Below are positions 46,061 through 58,518 of a DNA stretch of 64,000 bases, piece after piece. The DNA comes from Cordia subcordata (taxonomy: Eukaryota > Streptophyta > Magnoliopsida > Boraginales > Cordiaceae). Each line of letters opens with the position of its first letter. Position 1 is the stretch's first letter. A model generated the notes under the pieces. It made no database searches. It was not told the origin of the DNA and was given only the letters and a program-made list of their open reading frames with translations. The position numbers and the translations under genes are program-made. The stretch is taken from assembly GCA_028554755.1 (NCBI GenBank), contig JAPTOF010000004.1:6431001-6495000 (forward strand), in the 5' to 3' direction.

Positions 46061-49000
46061 ATGCTTTGTTTGAAATATTTGCCAACAATTTTCACTGGTA
46101 GAAGCTTACCACCAATTGTCGACTGCCCCACAAACTCTAATCCAACTACTATTGTAAGCTCTATAGTACTTTCTTTCTTTCTAATTTTGCGTATATAGGT
46201 GTATATATATGTGTGTGTGTGAGTGTGTGTGTATGTGATGGTGATTCTTTTTTTTTTTTTTTTCCCTTTTTTGGGTATAGGTGTGTGGTGGTAAAGGGCC
46301 TAGACCAAGATATCCACGCGTGTGGAAGACTCGAAAGAAGATAGGTACCATTTCCAAGTCATTGAAGCTTGTGGAGTGTGTAAGTTTTTCTTTCTTTTTT
46401 CTTTTCTTTTTATTTTTATTTTTGGCTGACGAGCTTATAAGTTCTGTTTGCTGCTTTGGGAAATGGGTTTAAGCATTTTGAGGCTGTTTAATTAAGTTCA
46501 ACACGTTGACAAGTTAGTAGTTTTAGTGGTTGGACATGTATTCGGGCGTTGTGATTGCTTCAGGTTGTGTTTTTGTCATAACTAGACTTCTTATTAAGTT
46601 AATTATACCACAATTTTGTCTGTTCAAAATGTTTGGCTTCAACAGAATACTACTAATTGCAATGTGGAAATAAATTGGTTCCGTGATGTGGATAAGATTA
46701 CATCTTTTGAATTTTTAAATTTTGTAATTATTCTTTTCTATCGTAACTTCACTTCATTCCCTGCATTTTCTCAATGGTGGTTAGACTTTGTATTATATAT
46801 TTGTACGACTGTAACATTCTTTGAAAGGCAACAGAGAAAATATTTTTCTCTAATCATATTATGGTGTCATAAAAATATTTTTCTCTAATCATATTATGGT
46901 GTCATATTTATCGATGATTTCAGCGGATATACATGGTTTTATCCTTCAAAATAAAAGTGATGTTTATTCTTGTTTTTTGGAATGTCAATCTCTTAATGAA
47001 AATCACTTCTCCATCAATGCGTTCCTTTCAGTGTGACGGAGCTTCTGAACTCACTCAAGGAAAATGAAATCGCATTTTCTTACTCATGGAATTCAATATC
47101 GCATATCTTGTCCACATACCCCAGAACAAAATGGTTTAGCTGAGCGTAAAATTCGTCATATTACTGAAATGGGAACCATTATCTTGTTCAATGCCTCCTT
47201 GCCTAAATGTTTCTAGTTGGAAGCCTGTTTAACATCAGTTTTTCTAATTAATCGCCTTACTACTCCAGTCTTACAAGGCGTTTCCCCATTTCAAAAATTG
47301 TTTTGCACAGCTCCAGACTATTCTAAGTTATGGGTATTTGAATGTTTGTGTTACCCTCATTTAGGTGCCTACAAAACTGATAAGCTCAGTCCAAAATCTT
47401 TATCTTGTGTATTTTTGGGTTATAGTTTCGGATCACAGTGGGTATCGCTACTTGCATGTGTCTTCTAATAAAGTTTATATCTCGCGACATGTTGTCTTTG
47501 ATGAGAGTCGTTTTCCTTTTGCAACTTATGAGTCTCACACATCCATGTCATCTAATGTTCCTATCTCCACAGGAGTTCCATCAAATTCAACTTTATCCCT
47601 TAATTCTCACCTTTCATGTTTTTCCATGTCACCTGGTCTGTCAAACTCCACATTCGTGTCAAACACTGCTGCAGCTAACCCAAATTTCTGTCCTACATTA
47701 TCACCACCTTCTCAAGTTTAGTCGCCTCATGAGAGTCCAACTTTTTCTACTCACCAAGAGTCAGACACGTCGTTACCTCAATCTCCATGTGCTGTGCTGA
47801 GTTGTCCAGTCAGTTGTTACATGAGTCTCCATGTCCCGATCTTTTTGCTCAATATTCCTCGCAAACCTGTGAAGTCCCAACATCTATTCTCGCTGCGTCT
47901 AACATCTCCAATTCAGTCCCTGAAATTTTAGCGTCATTAACTTCCTTTGCGCATGGAGCTGCTCCATCTTCTTCTTCTCCTGCGTTAAGTAATCCAGTCT
48001 CAACCTCTATTCGTTTAGCAACCACTATTGTAACATCAGTTCATCCTATGGTAACACGGTCTCGAGATAATAGCAGATCTTGCAAACGATATTCTGACTT
48101 TGTCACCTTTCTAGCCTCTAACAGACTGGAAATCTCATCTTCAGATTATGAGCCAAATACATATATTCAGGCGTCTAAATCTCAACGGTGGAGAATGGCT
48201 ATGGCTCTAAATATAATGCTTTGATTAATAATAGCACATGGGTTCTAGTTCCAAAGCCATCTGATAATAATATAGTGGGTTGCAAGTGTGTTTTTCAGAT
48301 TAAACGTAAGTTCGATGGTTCTATTAATCGTTGCGAAGCCTGCTTAGTAGCTAAGGGCTACAATCAAGAAGAAGGTATCGATTTCAATGAGACGTTTAGC
48401 CCTATTGTCAAGCCAACCACCAGTCGAGTTGTTCTCTCTATTGCCTTGCCACAAAAATGGTGTGTTCACCAACTTGACGTAAACAATGCATTTTTGCATG
48501 GGTTCTTAGACGAAGAGGTTTATATGTCTTAGCCACCTGGATTTGTTGATTTTACATATCCTGGACGTGTTTGCAAATTGCGGAGAGCGCTTTATGGTTT
48601 GAAACAGGCTCTGTGGGCCTGGTTTGTGCGTTTAAGTGCATATCTTATTTCTCTTGGTTTTGTGGCTTCAACTTCTAATTCTTCTCTGTTTCTTCAATCA
48701 ACAACTACTGATTATTCTATTATGTTTGTGGATGTTGACGATATCATTCTTATAGGGAATAATATTGCCACCCTTCAGAAGCTTGTCATTGACCTTCTTA
48801 AACAATTTTCTTTAAAGGATCTGGGGTCTCTATCTTTCTTTTTGGGGGCTCACATCTAGTCTGTTAATTGTGGTTTGCTTCTTAATCAACAAAAATACGT
48901 TCATGAAATATTACATTGTGCCAAAATGGAGAATGCAAGAGGTGTTGCCACTTTAATCTCGCCTAATCATCAGTTGTCTTCTTGTAGTGGTGACCCTTTT

Positions 49001-51983
49001 TCACACCCTACTCTTTATCGTAGTATCGTTGGGGCCTTGCAATATGTAACAATCATTCGCCCCGATATTGCCTTCACTGTAAACAAGGTATGTCAATTCA
49101 TGCATAATCCTACTGACGAGCATTGGTCTGTGGTGAAGAGGATTTTGTTTACTTGAAAGAGACAAGTAATTTTGGTCTTCTTCTTCGGCCCTCATCTGAT
49201 CTTACTTTGCATGCTTACTCTAATTCTGATTAGGCTGGTTGTGTTGATGACCGCTATATTTTTGGGTCCCACTTTGATTTCTTGGGCTGTGAAGAAGCAA
49301 ACTACCACAGCTAGATCAAGTACAGAGGCTGAATATTGGGCGATTGCGTTTGCTACTGCGAGCTTTGCTGGCTTAAGTCTCTACTTTCTGAGCTGAAATT
49401 TCTTACTGCTGATGTTCCACTTCTTTGGTGTGACAATGTTGGTGCTACATATCTCATAGCAAATCCTGTCTATCATGCTCATACATAACATATTGAACTT
49501 GATATTCTCTTTGTTCGTGAGAAAGTTGCTTATGGGGCATTGCAAGTTTGTTTTATTTCTACCCATGATCAGTTGGCAAATGTTATGACCAAGGGTGTCT
49601 TTCTCTCGCGCTTCAAATTTCTTCAGTCCAAGCTCACCGTTTCTGAGGTGGTTTCGCTTACGGGGGCGTGATAAGATTACATCTTTTGAATTTTTAAATT
49701 TTGTAATTATCGTTTTCTGTTATAACTTCATTCCCTGTATTTTATCACTGGTGGTTAGACTTTGTCTTGTGTATTTGTATTGTAACTTTCTTTGAAAGGC
49801 AACATAGAAAATATTTTTCTCTCATAATATTAGATGTCTCACAATTGGTGGAAAATTATGAAACAGATGTTGTTTGATGAGTTAGTGACGTTTGCTTAAG
49901 TAATAGCTCGGCATTTTTTTTGGCCTTTTGGGCTATTGGATTTGAGATTCAAAGAAAATCGCCTGTATTGACTTCCACACTCGGTTCTTGGCATGGGCCG
50001 TGATAAATTCATCCCGAGGAAATCTTTTCCCTTGATTTATGATGTTCCACTTCAGTTGGGAGAGATAGTGCATAAGCATAAGCCTAAGCCTTGAATAATG
50101 ATAAGAAGCAAAATTCATATATTGGAGTGACGTATGAGTGTTTGGCCAATCTTGTGCAGATTAAAGGATTGTCAAATGTCAAGGAGGAAGTGTATGGGGC
50201 GCTGGATGCTTTCATTGCATGGGAATTAGAGTTCCCGCTGATCACTGTCAAGAAAGCTTTGAAGACCCTTGAGAACGAGAAAGAATGGAAGAGGATCATT
50301 CAGGTGACAAAGTGGATGTTAAGCAAAGGACAAGGAAGAACAATGGGAAGCTATTACACATTGCTAAATGCTTTGGCTGAGGATGGTAGACTTGATGAAG
50401 CTGAGGAGCTCTGGGCAAAGTTATTTTCTGATAATTTGGAAAGCATGCCACGCATTTTCTTCGAGAAAATGATTTCCATATACTATCACAGGGAAATGCA
50501 TGAGAAGATGTTTGAGGTAATTTCATGAGCATGTGTTTCTATTCCTCTTATTCGTGGGTAATTTGATGTTTTGATAAAATTCCTCTTCTACATTTTCTCT
50601 TCCTGGGACTACATGTATTAGGACATCATTCCCTTGGTTTCAGGAGCCTTTTGGTTTTGCCTTTTCGTGTGTGTTGTCGTCTGGTATAGCTGGATCTACG
50701 GCGCTTTAGTTGTGGATATGGCATAAAAATTCCCTGCTTTACTGAAAATTACATTCCCTGCGCTTCGAACTTATTAGGTAACAAGTATTCCTTGTACTTT
50801 CGTATCCATCGATGGTATTGGTTGCTGATATGAGCAAAATCTTGAGGGAAACTCAAAAATGCAATATATAATGAGTGAAAACTGAAAATGGCTCAATTGG
50901 CATGAAGAAGATAGAAGTTGACCTTACTCTTTTTCTTAATTTAAATCCTTGGCCATCTAAACTGTTAGGGATATTGGGGAGCTGTTGTCATATAATTGGA
51001 TAACGTGACAGCTATTTTAAATGAAATCAAGAAACAGTGAAGAGCGAGACATAGAGGTACTGGATAGGGGAGGTTTTTATCCGAGGTAAAATCAATTGAG
51101 TTGCTCATGACTTGCTATTCCAGATAAGGATGGTCATGGAGTGACTGAGGTCAATTGATGATAATATTTTTGCCAAACCAATGAATATCATGTGACATTA
51201 TTTACTTAAAGAAAGTGACTTGGTACCCCATCTTATTCTATTTGTAGACTATAAATTCATCTTTGCTTTGCTGTTATGATGGATGTCCTAGGGAGCAAAA
51301 GATGCTGACTTATTGCTTGCACGAGAAAAGATTGAAGTTGACTCTTATCCTTGTCACATTAGTTAATTCTGTTCGAAGGATGTTCTGAAGTGCTCTTGTA
51401 ATTTAAGAAATCGATTAGAGAAGTGAAGATGTTATCTTATTGCATTGCCCTTGTTAGAGCAGACTACTGTTATACATGGTTTAAATGGCAAAATTGTGCA
51501 TTTGTTTCAAATTTCACACTGGATAGTACAATAAGATGTTCTTGCATTTGTTTCAAATTTCACACTGGATAGTACAATAAGATGTTCTTGTTTCATATGC
51601 TGTTAATTTGTTTGCAGATATTTGCTGACATGGAAGAGCTTGGCATCCGACCAACTATGGCAATTGTTAAAATGGTTGGAGATGTATTTCAAAAGCTTGG
51701 TATGCCAGACAAGTACCAAAAGTTGAAGAAGAAATATCCACCCCCAAAGTGGGAGTATCATTACATCAAAGGGAGGCGTGTAAAAATTGGAGCCAAAGAT
51801 CTTAATAAATCTGGCGATGATGATGATGTAAATAACTCTGATGAGGAAGCTGAGATTGATTCATCTGGATCCTATAAGAATACAAAAGATAGTATCGATG
51901 AACTTAATATTGAGGCCAGCCAGAATGATATGGCTGAAGGATTTTCGGCTGTACCTGGTGAGACCATTGGCCTTCCCTTGTAA
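46061..51983 (+). CDS. EMB1417: EMB1417-like pentatricopeptide repeat protein
   Basis: Four exons: 46061-46153, 46281-46379, 50160-50516, 51618-51983; 915 bases, 304 residues. It starts [15 protein letters not shown], a likely organelle transit segment. The conserved core [20 protein letters not shown] and [20 protein letters not shown] and several PPR helices follow ([58 protein letters not shown]). After [20 protein letters not shown] comes an acidic tail. PPR proteins bind organelle RNA; the Arabidopsis gene I take as the ortholog (At4g21190, EMB1417) is needed for embryo development. The acidic tail varies in the family. Intron 2 is 3,780 bp because a Copia element sits in it; splice sites around it are intact. 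Target organelle is inferred. Confidence 0.92.
46690..46861 (+). repeat. 5' LTR of the EMB1417-intron Copia element
   Basis: Begins GGATAAGATTACATC where the other LTR has TGATAAG, a T-to-G change of the terminal TG. A 35-bp segment spanning the LTR end and the primer site is tandemly repeated to 46906. Confidence 0.85.
46905..49668 (+). pseudogene. Copia integrase-RT-RNase H remnant
   Basis: Reads, over several frames, integrase core ([39 protein letters not shown]), integrase C-terminal part ([20 protein letters not shown]), a Ser/Pro-rich linker, RT ([59 protein letters not shown], active site DVDDIILIG), then RNase H ([20 protein letters not shown]). In-frame stops at about 47214, 48531 and 48858 and frame changes near 47440, 47720, 48190 and 49155 show decay. 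Confidence 0.88.
49669..49832 (+). repeat. 3' LTR of the EMB1417-intron Copia element
   Basis: 164 bp, begins TGATAAGATTACATC and ends ATAATATTA. Diverged from the 5' LTR by several substitutions and small indels. Confidence 0.85.
51497..51588 (+). repeat. 46-bp tandem duplication in EMB1417 intron 3
   Basis: Two near-identical 46-bp units starting TGCATTTGTTTCAAATTTCA, ending about 30 bases before the exon 4 acceptor. Confidence 0.9.
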
Positions 51984-52382
51984 TCTAAGACCATTTGTAC
52001 AGTATTTGCTAATATCAAGATTTTCTTCTTATGATTGTGCCTCTGAGGAAGTGATTGTGGCCTGTTAAATTGTCCCTCTTTTGGCATATAAAATACTTTA
52101 ACATTTTGAGATTTGCCCTCATATTTCATATGCACAAGGTTTGTTCATACATATAAATATTATTCGTAATCATTGTCTTTAGAGCTGGTAATTATGCTGT
52201 GTTCCGACATATACATGCAAAGAAATGCAGTTATTGCAGCGGATGAGATAGCAAGTACCAAACTGAAAAAGTATGATTCAGAATGTTTTGAGGCGTCTTA
52301 TTATGTTTATTATCACCTGATTTTCACCTGCAGGTTCGAAGCAGTTGGAAGACAAAACTACATATTCATCAGAACCCAGAAA
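51984..52382. other. Intergenic space between convergent genes
   Basis: Holds the 3' UTRs of the EMB1417-like gene (plus) and the first GNAT gene (minus). No further gene seen. A short segment near 52333-52390 resembles 62351-62400 beyond the third GNAT copy, so the family duplications may include 3' flank. Confidence 0.45.
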
Positions 52383-52907
52383 TCAAGTCTCTGGTGGGGT
52401 CGGATCTGTGGAAAGGCAACTATAAAGTACCAAGTCTTTGATGTCCCCTTTAAGGTATAAATACTTTCTCAGCACGCCCTCTTTGAAGAAACCTGCTTTC
52501 TCCAGCACTCTTTGGGAGGCTTTATTCTCTACATCAGCATAAGCCTGCAGCCTTACTATTTCAGGGAAGTCTTGAAACACCTGAGTTACAGCCATCTTCA
52601 CAGCCCTGGTAGCTATCCCCTGACCCCAGTAGTCAAAAGCTAGAGCATACCCAATATCAGCTCGATACCTGCTGTCACCCGATCCGGGGAAGACCGACAC
52701 GAATCCCACCGAACGGTCATCTATGCATATTGATCTGCGCCAAGGATGGGGTATACAAAGTTCCTTGATGAAAGTCAACGCCTCTTCTTTAGAGGTCAAA
52801 GTCTTCCATCTGATTGACCTTGTTACACGATCATCTCCAGCCCATAGCAGAAGATCATCCACATCTGTTAGCTTGAATGGACGAAGGGTAATGAAAGACA
52901 AATCCAT
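52383..52907 (-). CDS. GNAT acetyltransferase, RimJ/RimL-like (copy 1)
   Basis: Single-exon gene of 174 residues, starting MDLSFITLRPFKLTD. It has the plant GNAT pattern: LWAGDDRVTRSIRWKTLTSK, then IPHPWRRSICIDD, the acetyl-CoA-binding motif A YWGQGIAT (93-100), and motif B-like ASQRVLEKAGFFKEGVLRKY. The family moves acetyl from acetyl-CoA to an amine; the acceptor is unknown. Length and order match Arabidopsis relatives such as At2g32020/At2g32030. It is convergent with the EMB1417-like gene. Two more copies lie at 56.9 and 62.7 kb on the same strand. This copy appears intact. Confidence 0.92.
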   Translation of the reverse strand: MDLSFITLRPFKLTDVDDLLLWAGDDRVTRSIRWKTLTSKEEALTFIKELCIPHPWRRSICIDDRSVGFVSVFPGSGDSRYRADIGYALAFDYWGQGIATRAVKMAVTQVFQDFPEIVRLQAYADVENKASQRVLEKAGFFKEGVLRKYLYLKGDIKDLVLYSCLSTDPTPPET

Positions 52908-52978
52908 CAGTAAACTCTAAACACAAATAGAAAAGCGGTAGTACAATTGTGTGTAAAAAGCCCGTGTCTGGTCACTAG

Positions 52979-52988
52979 TATATATAAG
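52979..52988 (-). promoter_or_regulatory. Possible TATA box of GNAT copy 1
   Basis: TATATA about 70-80 bases upstream of the ATG on the minus strand. Confidence 0.4.
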
Positions 52989-52989
52989 T

Positions 52990-55900
52990 AGCGAAAAAAT
53001 TCTTTGATTATCATTTTAAGTAATTGTGGGCAGGTAGCTGCGGGCTAGTCACTAGTTTACTTGGGCTCCGTTTGCTTGCAAGAATCTAACTTGCTGCGGC
53101 AAAAATATTTATTTTGAACAATGAAATTTTGGTGTTCGGTTGTTACACAAGAAAATATTTTGTTTGATAGTTATACTTGGAAAATATTTTCAATAATAAA
53201 CTTTTATACAAAAGTACATTTTGATAGTAGAAATATTATTTAAATAGAATTAAAATATAAAAGTAAAATTAAAAATTTTTAAAGTTCAAAATAATTATCT
53301 TAATTTAAAATTTTAAATAAAATTTTCAGTTTTTAAATTTTTAATCTTTCGTTCTTAAAATATCTAATTTCTTAATTTTAATTTTTTTTTAATTTTTCAG
53401 TTTTTAATCGGGGTTGGGATGGGGAAGTAGGATGGTTGGAGCAAAAGAGAGTTACAATGTTATTATTTTTTTTCTCTTGCTGCTCAAAATCATTTTCCTT
53501 CATTTCTAATTAAAATTGATTTTACTGCAATTTTTTTTTTTAATGAACTACTTTCTCTTGTGTTACAATAGGCTATATGCCAATATAGCATAAACATGCC
53601 AATATGCTATATTAAACCTTAAACCGGTGGCGGAAGGAGTAAACAAAATAGTGGTCAAGTGACCCCTGGGTTTTCCAAATAGAGTAAATTACCAAATACT
53701 CCTTTGCAGTTAGATAAAAGTGCACATTCCTCTTGTATTTGAAAAACAATTTGATAATAAAAAATTTAGTGGTCAATTGGTGTTTCTTTCACTTTTTTTT
53801 TTTTTTTTGTGTGGATGATCTAGGGATCAATTCCTGTTAATTGTAATATAATCCGTCTTTAACCTCTCCTAAAGTGAAAAAAAAATTAAAAAAAATCCGA
53901 TCGGTCCTTTATGTTTTCTTCAAAACATACCACATAATCCTCCACAATTCAGATTCCGTGACTTGTACAAAGTTTGTACATTACACGTCGGGTCTTGCAA
54001 TTTTTGGAAATATTAGATGGTTGACAATTCTAAAATATACCTAATGGACTATATTAACCTTGCTTACACATTTTATTTCCTTAAAGCCCACAAAATGCAC
54101 GTACATAAAACAGTGTCTACACCTATATGCAGACACACATAATAATAATATCAGGTGAAGCGAAAAAGCTGAAGAAGAATGGAACCAGATTTGTGAATAT
54201 TGAAGGCCAAAGATTGCCAGCATTTGTTCATGGACAAGCTTCGACTCCTCTGCAATTATGTAGACTCGCATCAATCTATTTTTATATCTATATCTATATA
54301 TCTATCTATACATATATATGTATATATATATATATATATATATTCACGAAAATATCTTTATATGTACACGAAAGCTATAACTTCTCGGATTAGCTTTTCC
54401 CCTCTAGTACGAGGTTACGTTATTTGGCAAATCCAAATTCGCAATTAGATGTCAATTAGAAAGCTTTGTCAAACATTGTACCACATTATGTACAAGCCAC
54501 AAGATAGAGTAAATTTGTCGTTCTGCATGTCCCAATATGCGACATTACCAGGCGTACTTGTGTCCATTTACTTGTACTAATTTTTTTCCCCATATTCTAC
54601 GTGTGCCTCCAACACTAAAATTCAAACATTGCTTATATTATATGCTTAAACAATAATTTGTTACTTAAAAATAAAATATTAGTTGATTAGTTTATATATA
54701 TTAATAAATAAATATTTACATATATTAATAAAAAAATATTTATATCTATTAATTAATGAGCACTTTTTTATATATATTTAAATAAAATGTTTTATGGAAT
54801 ACATTCCTATCATCATGAGTCAATATTGGCTATTTTTATTAATTTGTTACACATTCACGTATATAGTCACAATAGCTTATTTATATAACAAGAGACATAT
54901 AATTTGAAAAATTTTGATGATATCAAATTTATAACACAACCCAGGCACAGCACTAGCCACCCATGAGTATATACTAAATCTAATGCCCACTACTCATTCC
55001 CTTTTCGTCCAAAATTTCGGCTACCATTTGTCAATTGTTGATTCTTTGCTTGCACATTTAGTGCTTACTTGTTCCACGTCATTACTAGCCAAAAATGTGT
55101 GCTTATCAAGATATTTGAATATTATGCATCGCACGGATCTGAAATATTAGTATTAACTTATAACATCAATATATTTTAGTTGTTTGTTACTTTGAATCAG
55201 TATTGTAGTTTGTATACTTTGTAAAAAAATTTAAAAAATAATTGAAAAATTTTACATATTTCCTTCAAAGTATTTGAAATGCATCCAATTGTAGAATAAC
55301 ATTTAACATGCAACAATATAAAAGTGAAAAAAAGATTCTTATTTGAGCAAAAAATGACACAACCAAATATTATTTTCAATATATAATATAAATTATTGTC
55401 AAACTATTAATCAAATTGAGATGTTTCAAGATTAACCAATACAATACATTACCAATATAGATCTATAGTATCAAATTTGTAACGAACTCAGTGCAATGCA
55501 CCGATCACTTACTAGTGTATATATTATTTGTGATTCCCAAATCTGGCATATCTAATGCCTGTCATTTGCTTTAACTTGCTTGGACTTTTGTTGATAAGGT
55601 GTATTTTTTGCAAGTTTCATTCATTATTTGTTTGTCACAATAAAAGATGTGATCTTTTCTGTCCATTTCAATTATATTTGATCTTCACCATCCAGAGTGT
55701 ACTTGGAGATGTAAAATGTAACTTGTCGAAGAGAAATAAAGCATAACATGTTCAGTTATTTTGAAGTTCAGCCAACTAAAGTAATCTTATTAAAGTTGAA
55801 CTTATTGAACTTTAGGCCTCAAAGTTGGGGACCTTTTATGTGTAGAAACCTCATTTCTCAATTTAGGTTTATAATGAGCCAAACTAAAATCAGGAATAAA

Positions 55901-56890
55901 AAGGTAAATATATACTAGAGCTATGGTCCCATTACATGTAGTTAACTTTATCATTCCTGTTTTCTTTGACATTTTACCATTGGAAAGAATACACAAAAGA
56001 AACCACACGTATCTGTAAGATCGTAAACTCAAAACTGTATTATTCTATATGGATCAAAGAATATTTCTGCTTTCATGTTCTTTTTTGATGGTTTGACTCG
56101 AAAAAGATCTTGGGGTGATGAGACTTTTCATCAATAAATGTTTCTAAACAAGTTATAAAGTTCGATTGCTTTGTATGTTAAACATTTTTTTTTTCAGTTA
56201 TTGCATATCTCTTATTATAAAAATAATTGGTATTAAAAACTTAACAAAAACTAAATTTTAAAAAATATATTTACTATTTATCATAACATAGGCTATAAAA
56301 AATATAACTAACTATTAAAATAAATAAAAATATTGAAAGTAATCATTAATCCTGTAAATCCCACGAATTACACTAGAACTTGATGAATCTGGCCAAACCA
56401 GCCTTCGGCCAAAGCAAACAATCATAGTGGAATAAATAAAAAGAAATTAAAGAGATAAGCGATCAGCCTGCAACAATAAAGGCGAGAATCCAAGTTGGGA
56501 GAAAATAAATCAGCACCTGCACGATGCCAAAATGACAACAAAGAAACTGAAATACGATGCCATTGTTACAATTTTAATATAAAAATATCCCATGGAGTAG
56601 ATCTGGGGTAAAAAATCATAACAAAACTATGACAGGCAAAAGAAACAAACAAGAGAACAAAAGCAAAGAGGAAGTTTCCAGCACCTTGGAACCGTTAGTA
56701 TTCTTTCCAATGTATTACATAAGGATAAAAGGGGGGTAAATATTCTCCAATTATTGAGGAGTGACCCGTTTTGTATATCTTGATTGATGCATTTTATGAC
56801 ATTGGCTAGGCCTCTCTTTTATCATCTATAATTGACAATAACAATGTCGCAAGATGACAAATCAGTTCCCGTATCTCAAACAGCAATTGG
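52990..56890. other. Intergenic, AT-rich
   Basis: No gene seen. Near 53065 a GGGCTCCGTTTGCTTG segment resembles the terminus of a hAT-type MITE. A TA-rich microsatellite lies at about 54290-54343. The rest is AT-rich with homopolymers. From about 56807 the sequence resembles the flank of the third GNAT copy. Confidence 0.5.
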
Positions 56891-57245
56891 TTATACATCT
56901 TTTCTGATCAAACTGTAAACCACGAAGCCCTTTATGTTGGCCTTAGGGCAAGCATACTTTCTCAGCACACCATCCTTGAGGAAACCTGCATTCTCCACAA
57001 CTCTGTGGGAGCTCAGCACACCCTCCTTGACAAAACCTGCTTTCTCCAATACTCTGTGGGAGGCTTCATTCTCCACATCAACAAACGCTTCCAGCCTCCT
57101 TGATGAAAGTCAACGCTTCTTCTTTGGTGGTCAAAGTCTTCCATCTAGTTGACCTTGTCACGCGATCATCTCCTGCCCATGACAGAACATCATCGGCATC
57201 TGTTAGCCTGAATGGACGTAGTGTAATGCGTGATAAGTCCATCAT
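56891..57245 (-). pseudogene. GNAT acetyltransferase pseudogene (copy 2)
   Basis: Starts with ATG ATG at 57245-57240 and reads MDLSRITLRPFRLTDADD through TKEEALTFIKE. About 220 bp are then missing, with a frame change near 57090, before DVENEASHRVLEKAGF resumes and ends at 56891. The deletion removes the acetyl-CoA-binding segment, so no active enzyme is possible. The C-terminal part has the same 17-residue internal duplication as copy 3 (RVLEKAGFVKEGVLSSH then RVVENAGFLKDGVLRK). Confidence 0.85.
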
Positions 57246-57255
57246 TGAAGGTACA

Positions 57256-57257
<2 letters not shown>

Positions 57258-57303
<46 letters not shown>
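57258..57303. repeat. (TA)n microsatellite in the leader of GNAT copy 2
   Basis: About 23 TA units just upstream of the pseudogene start. A TTTTATA motif at 57370-57376 matches the TATA position of copy 3. Confidence 0.9.
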
Positions 57304-57306
<3 letters not shown>

Positions 57307-57964
57307 AAAGAAAGAAATGGTGGCGTTCATGCACGCGGAAGACTACTGCAAAAGCTGTCTGCTAATCACACAGTTTTATAAGTAGCAAGTTAATTGGGTA
57401 TTTTGTTTTTCATATATAATTGGAGTTTCAAGTGAAGGATGTTGATGTGACAGTTTATGATTTAATTATTGCTGATTAATGAATGACGTGTAATCACGAA
57501 AGTCTAATTTCCACGTTTTGCCGTCATCCATGCCGACAATGAGACGTATATATGTGGTTTCCTTGTCATTATAGGATGATTGAGAAGATATGTATATAGC
57601 AAAAAGCCAATTCAAGTTATGATGACCAGAACTTGAATTTTGCGTTAACTAGAACTTCTTTAAGTATATTTTAGATCAATTCAAATCTCTCCGCTATGTT
57701 TAAGTTCTAAAAGAAGAAAGTCAAATTCACTTTAACTCAATTGGAAATAGCAATTTTTATGACTTGAAGTTGTAATTACACGAGGATAGTTTTATCGTTC
57801 TCGGTCATGAGACTCTTGCAAATGGTGAAGGAAATAATTAAATATCAAGCTTCTAGCCTTGAAAAAGGACTAGGAGATGGGTGACAGGAGGATGCATGCT
57901 TGTGAGCCTTAGGACGTACGATATTCATCTACTGATGATGATCATCGTCAATAATTTTGTTTCG

Positions 57965-58086
57965 CAATTCTTCACGTAAGTATTAAGCATTGGCAGCCAT
58001 AAAATACATGTTAAGTGATAAGGACAATTCTTCACGTAAGTATTAAGCATTAAACATTGGCAGCCATAAAATATATATTAAGTGAT
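57965..58086. repeat. 60-bp tandem duplication
   Basis: CAATTCTTCACGTAAGTATT begins both units, at 57965 and 58025; each continues to TTAAGTGAT. The second unit has a small insertion. Confidence 0.85.
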
Positions 58087-58139
58087 GAGAATGTAAGCAA
58101 CAGTAACCAATCACATTCTTTTTTCTTTTTTTTTTTTTT

Positions 58140-58177
58140 GGTTTGGGGGTTTTGGGGGTGGGGGGGGGGAGGGGGGA
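58140..58177 (+). repeat. G-rich tract, possible G-quadruplex
   Basis: Runs of G (five, five, ten and six) separated by one to four bases. It meets the usual G-quadruplex pattern on the plus strand. Confidence 0.7.
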
Positions 58178-58518
58178 ATGTATTTTATACGATTGAGCTT
58201 TGTTTAATTAGTTAATTACTCACTTATATTTAAACTTATCACATTATGATCTCTTTGTGTTTTTAAAAGCCGTTTCCCCCAAATTTCCCCCCATCCCTAA
58301 TTCCCCGAAAATAATTTCCCCATACCCAATTTTTCGCGTTAGGGATCGGGTTTTCCCGATAAGTGCATAGCTCTACGTGTTATCTTATTTAAAAAGAACC
58401 TAGAATGAACTAGGTACGTATATGAATCTATGAACCTAAAAGACTTTAGAGACCCCAAATTTACTAATCGTGTTTTAATTGCTAATTCATTCTCCTATTA
58501 AAGATTTTCTTACAGTCT

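Larger units (their letters stand above)
46690..49832 (+). mobile_element. Ty1/Copia LTR retrotransposon, internally deleted, in EMB1417 intron 2
   Basis: A 3.14-kb element in the same orientation as the gene. LTRs at 46690-46861 and 49669-49832; GATGT at 46685-46689 and 49833-49837 is a perfect 5-bp target duplication. TGGTGTCATA right after the 5' LTR is a degenerate initiator-Met primer site; ACGGGGGCG before the 3' LTR is the polypurine tract. Gag, protease and the N-terminal integrase are absent: the interior starts at [13 protein letters not shown]. Integrase C-half, RT and RNase H follow with stops and frameshifts. Dead element. Confidence 0.9.
57400..58518. other. Intergenic, repeats and G-rich tract
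   Basis: No gene seen. It holds a 60-bp tandem duplication (57965-58086), a poly-T run and a G-rich tract (58140-58177), and C-rich segments at 58270-58350. Confidence 0.5.
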
